Source of the DNA: Anaeromicrobium sediminis
Lineage (GTDB): Bacteria > Bacillota > Clostridia > Peptostreptococcales > Thermotaleaceae
DNA: 64,000 bases
Assembly: GCF_002270055.1 (NCBI RefSeq)
Contig: NZ_NIBG01000003.1
Coordinates: 232,680-296,679 of the forward strand
Direction: 5' to 3'
The notes below the pieces were generated by a model. The model saw nothing but the letters and a program-made list of their open reading frames with translations, made no database searches and was not told where the DNA came from. A program made the position numbers and the translations under genes. This document shows positions 7,439-15,523 of this stretch, one piece after another. Each line of letters begins with the position of its first letter. Within the stretch, counting starts at the first letter, position 1.

Positions 7439-7861
7439 ATGAAGCTAAAGAGAATAAATCATATTACTTTTTCAGTATCAGATTTAGAGAAATCCGTTGA
7501 ATTTTATAAAAAAGTCTTTGGAGCAGAATTATTAGTTGAGGGAGAGAATCTTGCATACTTTGATTTTGGTAGTCTATGGATTGCATTAAATGTAGAGAAG
7601 GATATTAAAAGGAATGAGATTTATGATTCCTACACCCATATAAGTTTTTCCATTGAGGAAGAGGAATATGATGAAATGTTAGGAAGGCTTAGGGCTTTAA
7701 ATGTGGATATTAAAGAAGGTAGACCAAGACATGAAGAAGAAGGAAAATCAATATACTTTAGAGATATAGATGGACATTTATTTGAGTTCCATACAAAGGG
7801 AAGACAGGACCGAATAAATTTTTATAAGAATAATAGAAAAGAATTAAAATTCTTCGATTAG
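7439..7861 (+). CDS. fosB: FosB-type metallothiol transferase (fosfomycin resistance family)
   Basis: A 140-residue vicinal-oxygen-chelate protein closely matching FosB, which adds a thiol to the epoxide of fosfomycin using a divalent metal. The metal ligands are in place: His8 (INHITFSV), His67 (YTHISFSI) and Glu116 (DGHLFEFHT). The length is the family norm (about 139). The start at 7439 follows GGAGG; an in-frame ATG at 7418 overlaps a TATAAT-like stretch. It stands alone between a leader inverted repeat and a terminator. Whether it confers resistance in the host is unknown. Confidence 0.85.
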   Translation: MKLKRINHITFSVSDLEKSVEFYKKVFGAELLVEGENLAYFDFGSLWIALNVEKDIKRNEIYDSYTHISFSIEEEEYDEMLGRLRALNVDIKEGRPRHEEEGKSIYFRDIDGHLFEFHTKGRQDRINFYKNNRKELKFFD

Positions 7862-7901
7862 ATTCTTTATAAAAGTCTAATAAATATATTTAACTAATAT
7901 T

Positions 7902-7940
7902 ATACTCCCAATAGTTGAGACTATAGGTGAGTATTTTTTT
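7902..7940 (+). terminator. Terminator after fosB
   Basis: ATACTC and GAGTAT arms enclose a second paired segment, and a run of eight T follows. Confidence 0.8.
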
Positions 7941-7951
7941 TATAACTTAAA

Positions 7952-7960
7952 TGGTAAAAT
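7952..7960 (+). promoter_or_regulatory. Extended -10 promoter motif TGGTAAAAT
   Basis: TG-G-TAAAAT fits an extended -10 element. Similar motifs occur at 10834, 23838, 38311 and 38977, each shortly after a terminator or hairpin and before a gene. Confidence 0.45.
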
Positions 7961-8071
7961 ATGTATATAGTCGTGATGATTAATATATTTAGTATGGATA
8001 TTACACATTAAGGTAAATATACATATAGAAGTGAACAACGTCAATACAATAACTTAGGAGGAGGTAAGGCA

Positions 8072-8776
8072 ATGGCCTTATTAGATAGAACTATTATACA
8101 TAAGCATACTAAAATATTAATAGGAATTATTTTTCTATTATCTGTATTAGGAAGTGCTCTTGTAATTTCACGTGTAGTATATAGCTCTAGCATTACTTAT
8201 GTATATTTGATTTGGAATTTATTATTAGCATGGATATCATTAATAGTGTCACTGTTATTAGCTTTCATATATGAAAAACGCAGAAAAGGTGATGGGAATA
8301 TATTAGGTTTTCTTTTAGGGGGAGTATGGCTGGTATTTTATCCAAATGCACCCTATATGATTACAGATCTTGTTCATATAAGTAAAATTAATTTTTATAA
8401 AAGCGGTGGCGTCAATACAAATTTAAATATATGGTTTGACTTTCTATTAAATTTGATATTTATTTCAGTTGGATTTTTAGTAGGATTCATTTCATTATAT
8501 ATAGTTCATAGATTAGTAGAGAGGAGACTCGGTAAGTTTACAGGATGGATATATGTATTAGGAGTTCAGTTCATATCTAGCTATGGTATTTATCTTGGTA
8601 GATTTCCAAGATTAAATAGCTGGCATATTGTAACAGATCCATTATCCGTTGTAAGGTCTATAATACAAACTTTAAATATGGAAACTGTTATGTTTACTAG
8701 TATGTTTAGTATATTTTTAATTTTGACTTACATAGTACTTTATTACTTAACATATATTAGTGTTGACAATAGATGA
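8072..8776 (+). CDS. DUF1361 family integral membrane protein
   Basis: A 234-residue polytopic membrane protein with about six hydrophobic segments. The DUF1361 signatures FYPNAPYMITDLVHI (near residue 90) and SSYGIYLGRFPRLNSW (near residue 170) are clear. The family is found in Firmicutes and cyanobacteria and has no known function. GGAGGAGG precedes the ATG. It appears monocistronic, with a small hairpin after it. Confidence 0.85.
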   Translation: MALLDRTIIHKHTKILIGIIFLLSVLGSALVISRVVYSSSITYVYLIWNLLLAWISLIVSLLLAFIYEKRRKGDGNILGFLLGGVWLVFYPNAPYMITDLVHISKINFYKSGGVNTNLNIWFDFLLNLIFISVGFLVGFISLYIVHRLVERRLGKFTGWIYVLGVQFISSYGIYLGRFPRLNSWHIVTDPLSVVRSIIQTLNMETVMFTSMFSIFLILTYIVLYYLTYISVDNR

Positions 8777-8799
8777 CAATATAATTGGATTTAATTACA

Positions 8800-8837
8800 T
8801 GCTCTCAGTGGATATACCCATAGGAGAGTATATTTTT
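8800..8837 (+). terminator. Probable terminator
   Basis: CTCTC (8802-8806) and GAGAG (8824-8828) enclose a TGG/CCA pair and are followed by TATATTTTT. It is weaker than the others in the window. Confidence 0.5.
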
Positions 8838-8917
8838 CAAAGAAAAAGTACCAGTTAATTATATTGTTGTTTCTATGAAAATGATTCATTACAAAATTTA
8901 ATTATTAAGGAGGTAGT

Positions 8918-9343
8918 ATGAGTAAAGAAAGATTATCAAGAGGTATTAAAACAATAGTTTGGGTTAATAGTATTGCTGCAGTTATTACTTCTATTTTTTG
9001 GATACTAGTAATGTTTAAAATTTTTATACAACAAAACAATGATATTGCAATGGATATGGCATCTAAGGCATCTACTTTGGGATTTTTAATTTCAGATTTA
9101 GTATTGGCGGTACCCATATTAATAATTAGTATACCAGGTCTTTTAAAATTAAGGTCCTGGGGATGGACCTTTGGTCAGATGGCAAATATATTATGGATAT
9201 ATTCCTTAACTTCATTATGGGCTCGTGATATATATACGGGTGTACTAACTCCTGGTGATATTATATTTCTTCCATTTGCCTTCTTTTCAATATGGTCAAT
9301 TAATTACCTATGGCGTAATAGAAGAAGATTTAACATTTCGTAA
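8918..9343 (+). CDS. Small four-helix membrane protein, function unknown
   Basis: A 141-residue protein with four clear hydrophobic segments (about residues 12-34, 53-75, 85-102, 112-130). It ends in a basic tail, RNRRRFNIS, suggesting the C-terminus faces the cytoplasm. I do not recognise the family with confidence. AAGGAGG lies 8 bp before the ATG. It is followed by another unknown gene after a 60-bp gap with no visible terminator, so the two may be co-transcribed. Confidence 0.75.
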   Translation: MSKERLSRGIKTIVWVNSIAAVITSIFWILVMFKIFIQQNNDIAMDMASKASTLGFLISDLVLAVPILIISIPGLLKLRSWGWTFGQMANILWIYSLTSLWARDIYTGVLTPGDIIFLPFAFFSIWSINYLWRNRRRFNIS

Positions 9344-9405
9344 ATGCTAGGAGAAACATATTTTGAATTAATCATAAGAAGAAACTAGGGAGAACTTTCT
9401 ATAAA

Positions 9406-9837
9406 ATGTACATAAGTAAAGGGGAAATTATTGTGGATTTAAGTTTACAAGATTTAGATGAAATATTGTATAATAATATGAAAAAGCGGTGGCAATTCAC
9501 TGATGGTGATTGTGACATTTTAGTAAGAGGTGATAGTGTATTACCAAATATAAAATATTTAGAATTAGCTAGAGTAATTATTTCAGATATAGACATGTAT
9601 AAGAATATGGCAATAGATTTTATGGAAACTTTTTTGAACATAAGTGGTAAATGGTATTTATTTGAAACTAACTTTGGATGTATTATTAATGAAAATAAGT
9701 ATGAATTTAGTATGACATTTTCATATGAAGATGATAAGTATGTTAATACATATTTTGTAGTTTATTTTAGAAGTCAGATTATTGAACCTAGATATAAGGG
9801 AACAAAGGCAGTGGGTCTAGAAATAGGGTTTTACTAA
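9406..9837 (+). CDS. Hypothetical protein
   Basis: A 143-residue soluble, acidic protein with no signal peptide or membrane segment. The order of charged and aromatic residues (GKWYLFETNFGCII, FSMTFSYEDDKYVNTYF) suggests a mixed alpha/beta fold, but I do not recognise a family. AGGGAGA lies about 12 bp before the ATG. Codon use resembles the neighbours. It lies in a stretch of short accessory genes between a membrane protein and a GNAT acetyltransferase. Confidence 0.7.
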   Translation: MYISKGEIIVDLSLQDLDEILYNNMKKRWQFTDGDCDILVRGDSVLPNIKYLELARVIISDIDMYKNMAIDFMETFLNISGKWYLFETNFGCIINENKYEFSMTFSYEDDKYVNTYFVVYFRSQIIEPRYKGTKAVGLEIGFY

Positions 9838-9905
9838 AATGTAATTTAAGATTGAGAGTGAACTAATTAAATAATAATACTTTATTTGTTGAGGTGAATA
9901 GTGGG

Positions 9906-10406
9906 ATGAACTATGAAATTAAGAGGATGACAAAAGATGATTGGGAACAAGTGAGTCGTATTTATTATGAAGGAATTAAAACGGGAAATGCAACCTTTCA
10001 AAGTGAGGTGCCAACCTGGGAAGAATGGGATAAAAGTCATCTGGACAGTTGTAGATTTATTGCTAAATTAGATAATAAAATATTAGGATGGATAGCACTC
10101 AGCCCCACTAGTAGTAGATGGGTCTATCGTGGGGTAGTAGAAGTGAGTGTATATATAGACTTAGAACATAGGGGGCATGGAATTGGCTATAGGTTATTAA
10201 ACACTGTAATAGAAGAATCGGAAAAGGAAGACATATGGACTATTCAAGCTGGAATTCTTGAAGAAAATTATGCAAGCATCATGTTACATGAAAAATGTGG
10301 GTTTAGGATGCTTGGACTTAGAGAAAAGATAGGTAAATCACAAAATGGCCTTTGGAGAAATGTAGTGTTTCTAGAGAGACGTAGTAAAGTAGTTGGAATA
10401 GATTAG
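9906..10406 (+). CDS. GNAT acetyltransferase, phosphinothricin/methionine-sulfoximine acetyltransferase-like
   Basis: A 166-residue GNAT enzyme resembling the PAT/MddA group: FQSEVPTWEEWDKSH near residue 35, VVEVSVYIDLEHRGHGIGYRL with the acetyl-CoA loop at about residues 80-100, and LHEKCGFRMLGLREKIG near the end. PAT-like enzymes acetylate methionine sulfoximine, methionine sulfone or phosphinothricin. The true substrate here is unknown. The ATG at 9906 is preferred over the GTG at 9894 because GAGGTG is then spaced 9 bp away. A DsrE-family gene follows closely. Confidence 0.8.
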   Translation: MNYEIKRMTKDDWEQVSRIYYEGIKTGNATFQSEVPTWEEWDKSHLDSCRFIAKLDNKILGWIALSPTSSRWVYRGVVEVSVYIDLEHRGHGIGYRLLNTVIEESEKEDIWTIQAGILEENYASIMLHEKCGFRMLGLREKIGKSQNGLWRNVVFLERRSKVVGID

Positions 10407-10428
10407 ATAATAATTGGGAGGGAATAAA

Positions 10429-10773
10429 ATGAGTGAAGAAAAGAAATTATATATCCTTTGGACTAATGCTGATGTAATTACATCTGAAAAAATGGTTATG
10501 ATGTACGGTATAAACAGTAAGCTACAAAATTGGTGGGATCATGTGACAATAATAATATGGGGAGCAACGGCAAAACTAGCAGCAGAAAATGAAGGCATAC
10601 AGGAAAAAATTAAACAGGCAATCAATATTGGAGTTAAAGTCTCAGCATGTAAAGCTTGTGCAGATCAGTTAGGTGTATCACAAGAGTTAGAAGATTTAGG
10701 GGTAGAGATAAAATATTGGGGAGAAGGATTAACTGGTATACTAAAAGACAATGAAAGGTTATTAACTATATAG
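10429..10773 (+). CDS. DsrE-family protein
   Basis: A 114-residue DsrE/DsrF-like protein, a small alpha/beta fold used in sulfur-relay or peroxiredoxin-like functions. The segment KVSACKACADQLGVSQELEDLGVEI (in part: SACKACADQLGVSQ) carries a CKAC cysteine pair near residue 80, typical of the soluble DsrE group. The start at 10429 follows GGGAGGG. It sits 22 bp after the PAT-like gene and before a strong terminator, so the pair is probably one transcript. Function unknown. Confidence 0.82.
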   Translation: MSEEKKLYILWTNADVITSEKMVMMYGINSKLQNWWDHVTIIIWGATAKLAAENEGIQEKIKQAINIGVKVSACKACADQLGVSQELEDLGVEIKYWGEGLTGILKDNERLLTI

Positions 10774-10787
10774 TAGATTTATTAGAA

Positions 10788-10823
10788 AATACTCCATTTG
10801 AATTCAATTGGAGTATATTTTTT
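10788..10823 (+). terminator. Rho-independent terminator
   Basis: The arms ATACTCCA and TGGAGTAT enclose a further near-perfect TTGAATTCAA stem and are followed by a TTTTTT tract. Confidence 0.85.
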
Positions 10824-10833
10824 AAAAAGTCAA

Positions 10834-10842
10834 TGGTAAAAT
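10834..10842 (+). promoter_or_regulatory. Extended -10 promoter motif TGGTAAAAT
   Basis: This is the same motif as at 7952. It lies between a terminator and the GNAT gene at 10895. Confidence 0.45.
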
Positions 10843-10894
10843 ATGTATAATGGAATGTGAAATATAGATTGATAGTAGGATTGGAGTGTTTCAA

Positions 10895-11440
10895 ATGGCT
10901 AGAATTGAACCTAGAGAATTTTTAAAGAATAATATTAAAATTATAGTTAGAAGTGCAGAAATAAATGATGCTAATGACTTAATCAATATAGTTCCCATAA
11001 TTGATAGGGAGACTGATTATATGATTAGAATAGAGGGTGAATTTAAATGTACATTAGAAGAAGAAGAAAGTATTATAAAAAGAAAATTAGAGAGTAAAAA
11101 TGATTTGTTTTTAGTAGCTACAATTAATGAAAAAATAGTAGGAACATTAGGTCTTAGTGGAAGTAACCTATATAGAAATAAGCATGTATGTGGATTTGGC
11201 ATGGGAGTATTAAAGGAACATTGGGGGAAGGGGATAGGCAGTAGTTTAATTGGAACTATGATAGATTGGACTAAAGAGAATAGTATAAGAAGGATAGATC
11301 TCCAAGTTGTATCTAAAAATCATAAGGCCATAGGGTTATATAAGAAGTTTGGATTTGAAATAGAAGGAACATTAAAGGAAGACCATCGTATAGGGAATGA
11401 ATATGTGGATTCATATACTATGGCTCGTATTAATGAATAG
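10895..11440 (+). CDS. GNAT family N-acetyltransferase
   Basis: A 181-residue GNAT enzyme. The acetyl-CoA pyrophosphate loop is HWGKGIGSSLIGTMIDW near residue 110, and the typical C-terminal NHKAIGLYKKFGFEIEGTLK follows. The substrate cannot be told. The ATG at 10895 is chosen because GGAG lies 8 bp upstream; an in-frame GTG at 10886 overlaps that site. It has its own promoter-like motif after a terminator. Confidence 0.85.
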   Translation: MARIEPREFLKNNIKIIVRSAEINDANDLINIVPIIDRETDYMIRIEGEFKCTLEEEESIIKRKLESKNDLFLVATINEKIVGTLGLSGSNLYRNKHVCGFGMGVLKEHWGKGIGSSLIGTMIDWTKENSIRRIDLQVVSKNHKAIGLYKKFGFEIEGTLKEDHRIGNEYVDSYTMARINE

Positions 11441-11464
11441 ATATGGGACATTAAGGGGGATTCC

Positions 11465-11728
11465 ATGCAATTAACAATAATTTTTGCTTTAATAATAATT
11501 AATATACCTATTTATAAATATTTGTATGACAAATTCTTTTTTGGCATAGAAGATTTTCTAGAATGTATTAGATATTGTTTTATTCCTAATTGGATATCCT
11601 TTATTGGAGGCGAATATTGGGATGATATTGCTTCACAAATGAGATTTGGAATGTTCATGTTTTGTTGTGTTGCCATAGTAGGGTTAGAGTATTTAGGAAT
11701 AAAGATTATCTGGAATATAATTATGTAG
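11465..11728 (+). CDS. Small hydrophobic protein, unknown
   Basis: An 87-residue protein with hydrophobic segments at about residues 1-20 and 63-85 and an aromatic middle (CFIPNWISFIGGEYWDDI). A GGGGGA site precedes the ATG by 6 bp. It follows the GNAT gene by 24 bp with no terminator, so it is probably co-transcribed. No family was recognised. Confidence 0.65.
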   Translation: MQLTIIFALIIINIPIYKYLYDKFFFGIEDFLECIRYCFIPNWISFIGGEYWDDIASQMRFGMFMFCCVAIVGLEYLGIKIIWNIIM

Positions 11729-11919
11729 AAAAATATTAATAAAGAATTTTACGTTAAATTTCTAGTATTAGGATAAGGATGTGTTTAGTAATGGATAGTA
11801 TTCTTGGGAAGGGAAAAAATCAATTAGTATGAGTATAAATGCAGAGGATAAAGATAAGACAGATAGTTTTTTAAAAGAAACTATTGAGAATCAGAACATA
11901 TAAAATGGGGGATAGAATA

Positions 11920-12462
11920 ATGAGTATTAATTTTCAAACTGAGAGATTAGAAATTAGACAATTTAATTTAGATGATGCAGTAGCACTAAATAAGATCTGT
12001 AATGAACCATACATATTAAAATGGATGCCTGATTGGGAAGGTGGCATGGATAAAAGAATATGGTGGATAAATTGGGTTAATGAACAGTATCCTTTAGCAA
12101 CAAAGGAAAAAGCTAGAGTAATGCTTGCCGTAAATCTTAAAGATAGTGGACAGTTAATTGGTATGGTTAGCATAGGCAATAAAGAGGAAGTTAATAATGA
12201 GATGGAAATAGCTTATTTTATTTCCCGGGAATATAGTAATAAAGGATATATAAGTGAGGCAGCAAGGGCTATGGCAAAATGGGCATTTAATAATTTAAAT
12301 CTAGATTATTTAATGGCTATTATGGAGTTAGATAATTACTCTTCACAAAGGGTAGTTGAGAAATGTGGCTTTACTAAGGTTGAAACAAGGATGATATTAA
12401 ACGAGGGGGAAATAGAAGAAAAACCGTTCTACTATTACAGATTATATCCTGAGGTTAAATAA
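11920..12462 (+). CDS. GNAT acetyltransferase, RimJ/RimL type
   Basis: A 180-residue GNAT of the RimJ/RimL/YdaF group. It begins with the usual FQTERLEIRQFNLDDA and contains EIAYFISREYSNKGYISEAA near residue 105 and NYSSQRVVEKCGFTKV near residue 150. Family members acetylate ribosomal-protein N-termini or small molecules; the substrate here is unknown. The start at 11920 has a GGGGGA site 8 bp before it, whereas the upstream in-frame TTG and ATG codons do not. Confidence 0.82.
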   Translation: MSINFQTERLEIRQFNLDDAVALNKICNEPYILKWMPDWEGGMDKRIWWINWVNEQYPLATKEKARVMLAVNLKDSGQLIGMVSIGNKEEVNNEMEIAYFISREYSNKGYISEAARAMAKWAFNNLNLDYLMAIMELDNYSSQRVVEKCGFTKVETRMILNEGEIEEKPFYYYRLYPEVK

Positions 12463-12518
12463 TATTGAATTAAAATGTCACAATATTATGTAAAACTATA
12501 ATTGCCTGGAGGATATAA

Positions 12519-12944
12519 ATGAAGTTTAGAGATATTTGTGAGAAGGATTTTAAATATATATCATCACTTAATGAACAATTAGGTTATGATTTATCTGAGA
12601 GTATGGTGAAGGAACGTATAAAATATATACTAGAAAATACAAAGGATAGAATAATAGTTGCAGAAATCAATAACAAAGTTATTGGATATATCCACGGGTC
12701 TCCCTATGAATTATTGTATTATGATAGTGTTATTAACATAGTGGGATTGGTAGTAGATAAAAATTGTCGCAGATTAGGTGTTGGAAAAAAATTAATTAAT
12801 GAAATTGAATTATGGGCAAGAGAAAATAACTTTAAAGGAATTAGGTTAGTTTCTGGTTGGGATAGGAAAGGTGCCCATGATTTTTATGAAAAATGTGGAT
12901 TTATTAATAGAAAGGATCAAAAGAACTTTATTAAAATATTTTAA
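12519..12944 (+). CDS. GNAT family N-acetyltransferase
   Basis: A 141-residue compact GNAT. VVDKNCRRLGVGKKLINEIE near residue 90 is the acetyl-CoA loop, and GAHDFYEKCGFINR is the C-terminal signature. It is preceded by GGAGG and followed by a terminator. It is the fourth GNAT gene within 3.1 kb; the four are not close relatives of each other, so this is not a recent gene amplification. Confidence 0.83.
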   Translation: MKFRDICEKDFKYISSLNEQLGYDLSESMVKERIKYILENTKDRIIVAEINNKVIGYIHGSPYELLYYDSVINIVGLVVDKNCRRLGVGKKLINEIELWARENNFKGIRLVSGWDRKGAHDFYEKCGFINRKDQKNFIKIF

Positions 12945-12977
12945 TAAGTAAATTGGAAAATATAGTCTATAATTTAG

Positions 12978-13010
12978 AACTAGGGATTAAATATCTCTAG
13001 TTTTTTTGTT
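12978..13010 (+). terminator. Rho-independent terminator
   Basis: AACTAG and CTAGTT arms with an inner GGAT/ATATC pairing are followed by TTTTTTT. Confidence 0.8.
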
Positions 13011-13070
13011 CAAAATAAAGAGGTTTACCTGATGTCTAAGTAAGGAATACAATTCCATGACTAGTAAAAA

Positions 13071-13099
13071 TTGACAAAAATAAAACGATGACATATAAT
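13071..13099 (+). promoter_or_regulatory. Consensus sigma-A promoter
   Basis: TTGACA (13071-13076), a 17-nt spacer and TATAAT (13094-13099): both boxes are perfect. The start site is expected near 13106. Confidence 0.85.
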
Positions 13100-13108
13100 T
13101 AACATGCG

Positions 13109-13123
13109 TTGAAAACGATTTCC
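13109..13123. promoter_or_regulatory. CcpA cre site
   Basis: TTGAAAACGATTTCC matches the catabolite-responsive element consensus WTGNAANCGNWNNCW at all but the last position. It begins just after the predicted start site, a place where CcpA represses. Confidence 0.7.
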
Positions 13124-13176
13124 TAAGATTGTTTTTTAATCTTTGGAAATACCAAATTATACTAGGAGGGATAAAA

Positions 13177-14340
13177 ATGATACAAAATGGTTTTTCGTTT
13201 ATTTCATTTCTTTTATTATTTGCAGGTGTAGTTATATGGTATGAAAATAAGTATAAAGATAATAATTTCTTTAAATATGTACCTGCTATAATAATTATCT
13301 ATTTTTCAGTAATGCTAATGTCAACATTCCATGTATGGGAAATGACAGATTCTGTTAAAGCGGCTAGAGGTTCAATTAAAAGTGCAATTTTACCTACTAT
13401 GATATTTCTAATGCTTTTAAGAGCAGACTTAAGAGATATTTTTAAACTTGGACCTAAGTTAATAGGAACTTTTTTTGCAGCTACTACAAGTATTGTATTG
13501 GGATTTGTAATTTCATTTATTTTATTTAAAGGTTATCTTGCTGAAAATGCAGCATTAACTTTTGGGGCACTTGCTGGAAGTTGGATTGGTGGTACACAAA
13601 ATATGGTTGCTGTTCAACAGGCTCTAGGATTAAATGATGCAGGTATGGGATATACATTACTTATAGATTCAATTGACTATTCTATGTGGATTATGTTTCT
13701 TTTAGGATTAGTCCCTTTTGCTTCTAAGTTTAATGCATGGACAAAAACTGATACATCTCAAATAGATGAACTGAATAAAAAATTAAATGTTAAATTTGGG
13801 AATATTAGAAAAGAAATTACGTTCCCTGATATGATGTTATTACTAGGGGTAGCCTTTGGTATGGCTTCATGTTCTATGTTTGTAGCAAAATTCCTTCCAA
13901 CTAATGCAATTTTAACAACTTCTACATGGTCTATTATCATTGTTACATTGGCTGGTGTGATTGCTGCAATGACGCCTTTAGGAAAGATACCTGGTTCTCC
14001 TCAACTATCAAATGTTTTATTGTATACGTTAGTTGCATTAATAGCAGCAAATGCAAACTTTGGTGAGCTTACTCAAGCTCCTGCATATATTCTTGCTGGA
14101 TTTGTAATACTTGTTGTACATGGAGTAATAATGACAGTACTTGCAAAAATCTTTAAGTTAGATTTATTTACTTGTGGTATTGCATCACTTGCTAACATTG
14201 GTGGAGTTGCTTCTTCTCCAGTATTAGCAGCAGCCTATAGCCAGTCATTAGTTCCTGTAGCAATACTTATGGCGCTGATAGGGGTAATTGTTGGGACGTT
14301 TAGTGGAATCGGTGTTGCAACAATGCTTCAGATGTTATAA
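13177..14340 (+). CDS. DUF819 family membrane transporter-like protein
   Basis: A 387-residue polytopic protein with about ten hydrophobic segments, matching the DUF819 (YjcL-like) family. Signatures are LMLLRADLRDIFKLGPK, LAGSWIGGTQNMVAVQQALG and CGIASLANIGGVASSP. The repeated glycine- and asparagine-rich half-membrane loops suggest a secondary transporter; the substrate is unknown. The ATG at 13177 follows AGGAGGG. The consensus promoter with an overlapping cre site points to strong expression repressed by preferred carbon sources, so an organic acid or amino acid substrate is a reasonable guess. Confidence 0.85.
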   Translation: MIQNGFSFISFLLLFAGVVIWYENKYKDNNFFKYVPAIIIIYFSVMLMSTFHVWEMTDSVKAARGSIKSAILPTMIFLMLLRADLRDIFKLGPKLIGTFFAATTSIVLGFVISFILFKGYLAENAALTFGALAGSWIGGTQNMVAVQQALGLNDAGMGYTLLIDSIDYSMWIMFLLGLVPFASKFNAWTKTDTSQIDELNKKLNVKFGNIRKEITFPDMMLLLGVAFGMASCSMFVAKFLPTNAILTTSTWSIIIVTLAGVIAAMTPLGKIPGSPQLSNVLLYTLVALIAANANFGELTQAPAYILAGFVILVVHGVIMTVLAKIFKLDLFTCGIASLANIGGVASSPVLAAAYSQSLVPVAILMALIGVIVGTFSGIGVATMLQML

Positions 14341-14376
14341 TTAAAAAAATATTGTATTTACATATGAACTAATAAA

Positions 14377-14406
14377 AAATGCACCTTGATTAAGGTGCAT
14401 TTTGTT
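14377..14406 (+). terminator. Rho-independent terminator
   Basis: A 12-bp stem, AAAATGCACCTT with its complement and a short loop, followed by a T-rich stretch. Confidence 0.8.
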
Positions 14407-14485
14407 TGTATATAATGAACTTATCGTAATTTTTTATAACCTTGGGCAAAATATATCTACATGATAGAACCAAGGAGGAACTTTA

Positions 14486-15349
14486 ATGTATGAATCTATA
14501 ATTGAAAGTATTCGTAGAAAGAAAGTAGGGATTGATCTATTTGACCAACCTTTGAAAGCTGTGGAATTAAAAAAGGGAATATATATTAATGAAACTATGG
14601 AGAACTTTTATAATAAGATGCCACCAGAATTTAAATCACAGAAACAGAAGGATATATTCTCAAGCTTGAAATACTGGGGGGATTTTGAAATCCTCAGGCA
14701 AATATTTAAATATGCATATAAAAATTTAGGAACCAATATACTAGGTTCATCTATGATTGTATCTTTACCCTATGATCTTAAGGAAGATAAATTGGGAGAA
14801 GTTTGGATGCGAATGATTATAGATGTAGCTATGGAACAAAAGTGGAGGGAAGTATATATAGCGGATAACTATTTCTGTGCAGCCCTTGGAGTAGGCATAC
14901 CTGCCAATGATGTAGGTGAAGATGGTTTAACTAGAAAAAATATTTTTATTTATGCAACCAGCTGGTGTACTTATGCGGGTATAGTTTTTGCCGGTAGTTT
15001 ATTTCATATGAAGATAATTAATAAGAATTATAATGAAATTACCATAGATGAAATTAAAAGTAAAATTGAAGAGATTAAGGGTGAATTATCCCATAGATTA
15101 CCAGAGCATTTCAAAAATGTTCATGTTGATGAAAATGAATTAGAAAAACTACGTTTAGGCTGGAAACTTCAAATGGGTAGAAAAATCCATTTAGCAGTTC
15201 CACGAAAAAAGAGATATGAGTTCGGCTCTTCAATGGAAGACTACCAATTTGTTTATGCTGACGATTATGAAGGATGCATTATAAATGGCCTTAGAACTTT
15301 GCTAAGTGAACTAGACAATATGAAAAGAGCACGTCCAGTCAGAAAATAA
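14486..15349 (+). CDS. Divergent MreB/actin-like protein with degenerate nucleotide site
   Basis: A 287-residue protein that seems to keep the order of MreB: KVGIDLFDQPLKAVELKKG near residue 13 (MreB: GIDLGTAN), SMIVSLPYDLKED near residue 92 (MreB: VPSGVTEVE), and REVYIADNYFCAALGVGIP near residue 120 (MreB: REVYLIEEPMAAAIGAGLP). The phosphate-2 motif DIGGGTTE is replaced by IYATSWCTYAG. It is shorter than MreB (about 340) and lacks a recognisable subdomain IIB end. It likely has an actin fold without normal ATP binding. AAGGAGG precedes the ATG. It lies next to a germination gene, so a sporulation role is possible but unproven. Confidence 0.6.
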   Translation: MYESIIESIRRKKVGIDLFDQPLKAVELKKGIYINETMENFYNKMPPEFKSQKQKDIFSSLKYWGDFEILRQIFKYAYKNLGTNILGSSMIVSLPYDLKEDKLGEVWMRMIIDVAMEQKWREVYIADNYFCAALGVGIPANDVGEDGLTRKNIFIYATSWCTYAGIVFAGSLFHMKIINKNYNEITIDEIKSKIEEIKGELSHRLPEHFKNVHVDENELEKLRLGWKLQMGRKIHLAVPRKKRYEFGSSMEDYQFVYADDYEGCIINGLRTLLSELDNMKRARPVRK

Positions 15350-15406
15350 GGATTAAAATAAGAAATCATTAGAAGTAAAGAAGATAGCAAATAATAATTA
15401 GTATAT

Positions 15407-15448
15407 AAAGCCTTAATCTTAATGAGTAGAGATTGGGGTTTTATTTTT
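15407..15448 (+). terminator. Rho-independent terminator
   Basis: A 13-bp stem with G-T pairs (AAAGCCTTAATCT with AGATTGGGGTTTT) is followed by TTTT. Confidence 0.75.
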
Positions 15449-15523
15449 ATGGAAATAATTCAACTGGAATATTTTACAATGTAAATGAAATACTAATTTT
15501 ATACTATGTTGGAGGAGTGATTC

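Noticed and set aside
11829-11903. 24-codon frame (MSINAEDKDKTDSFLKETIE...) before the GNAT gene at 11920
   Set aside because: It has no ribosome site and no recognisable family; it may be the tail of a decayed gene but cannot be supported.
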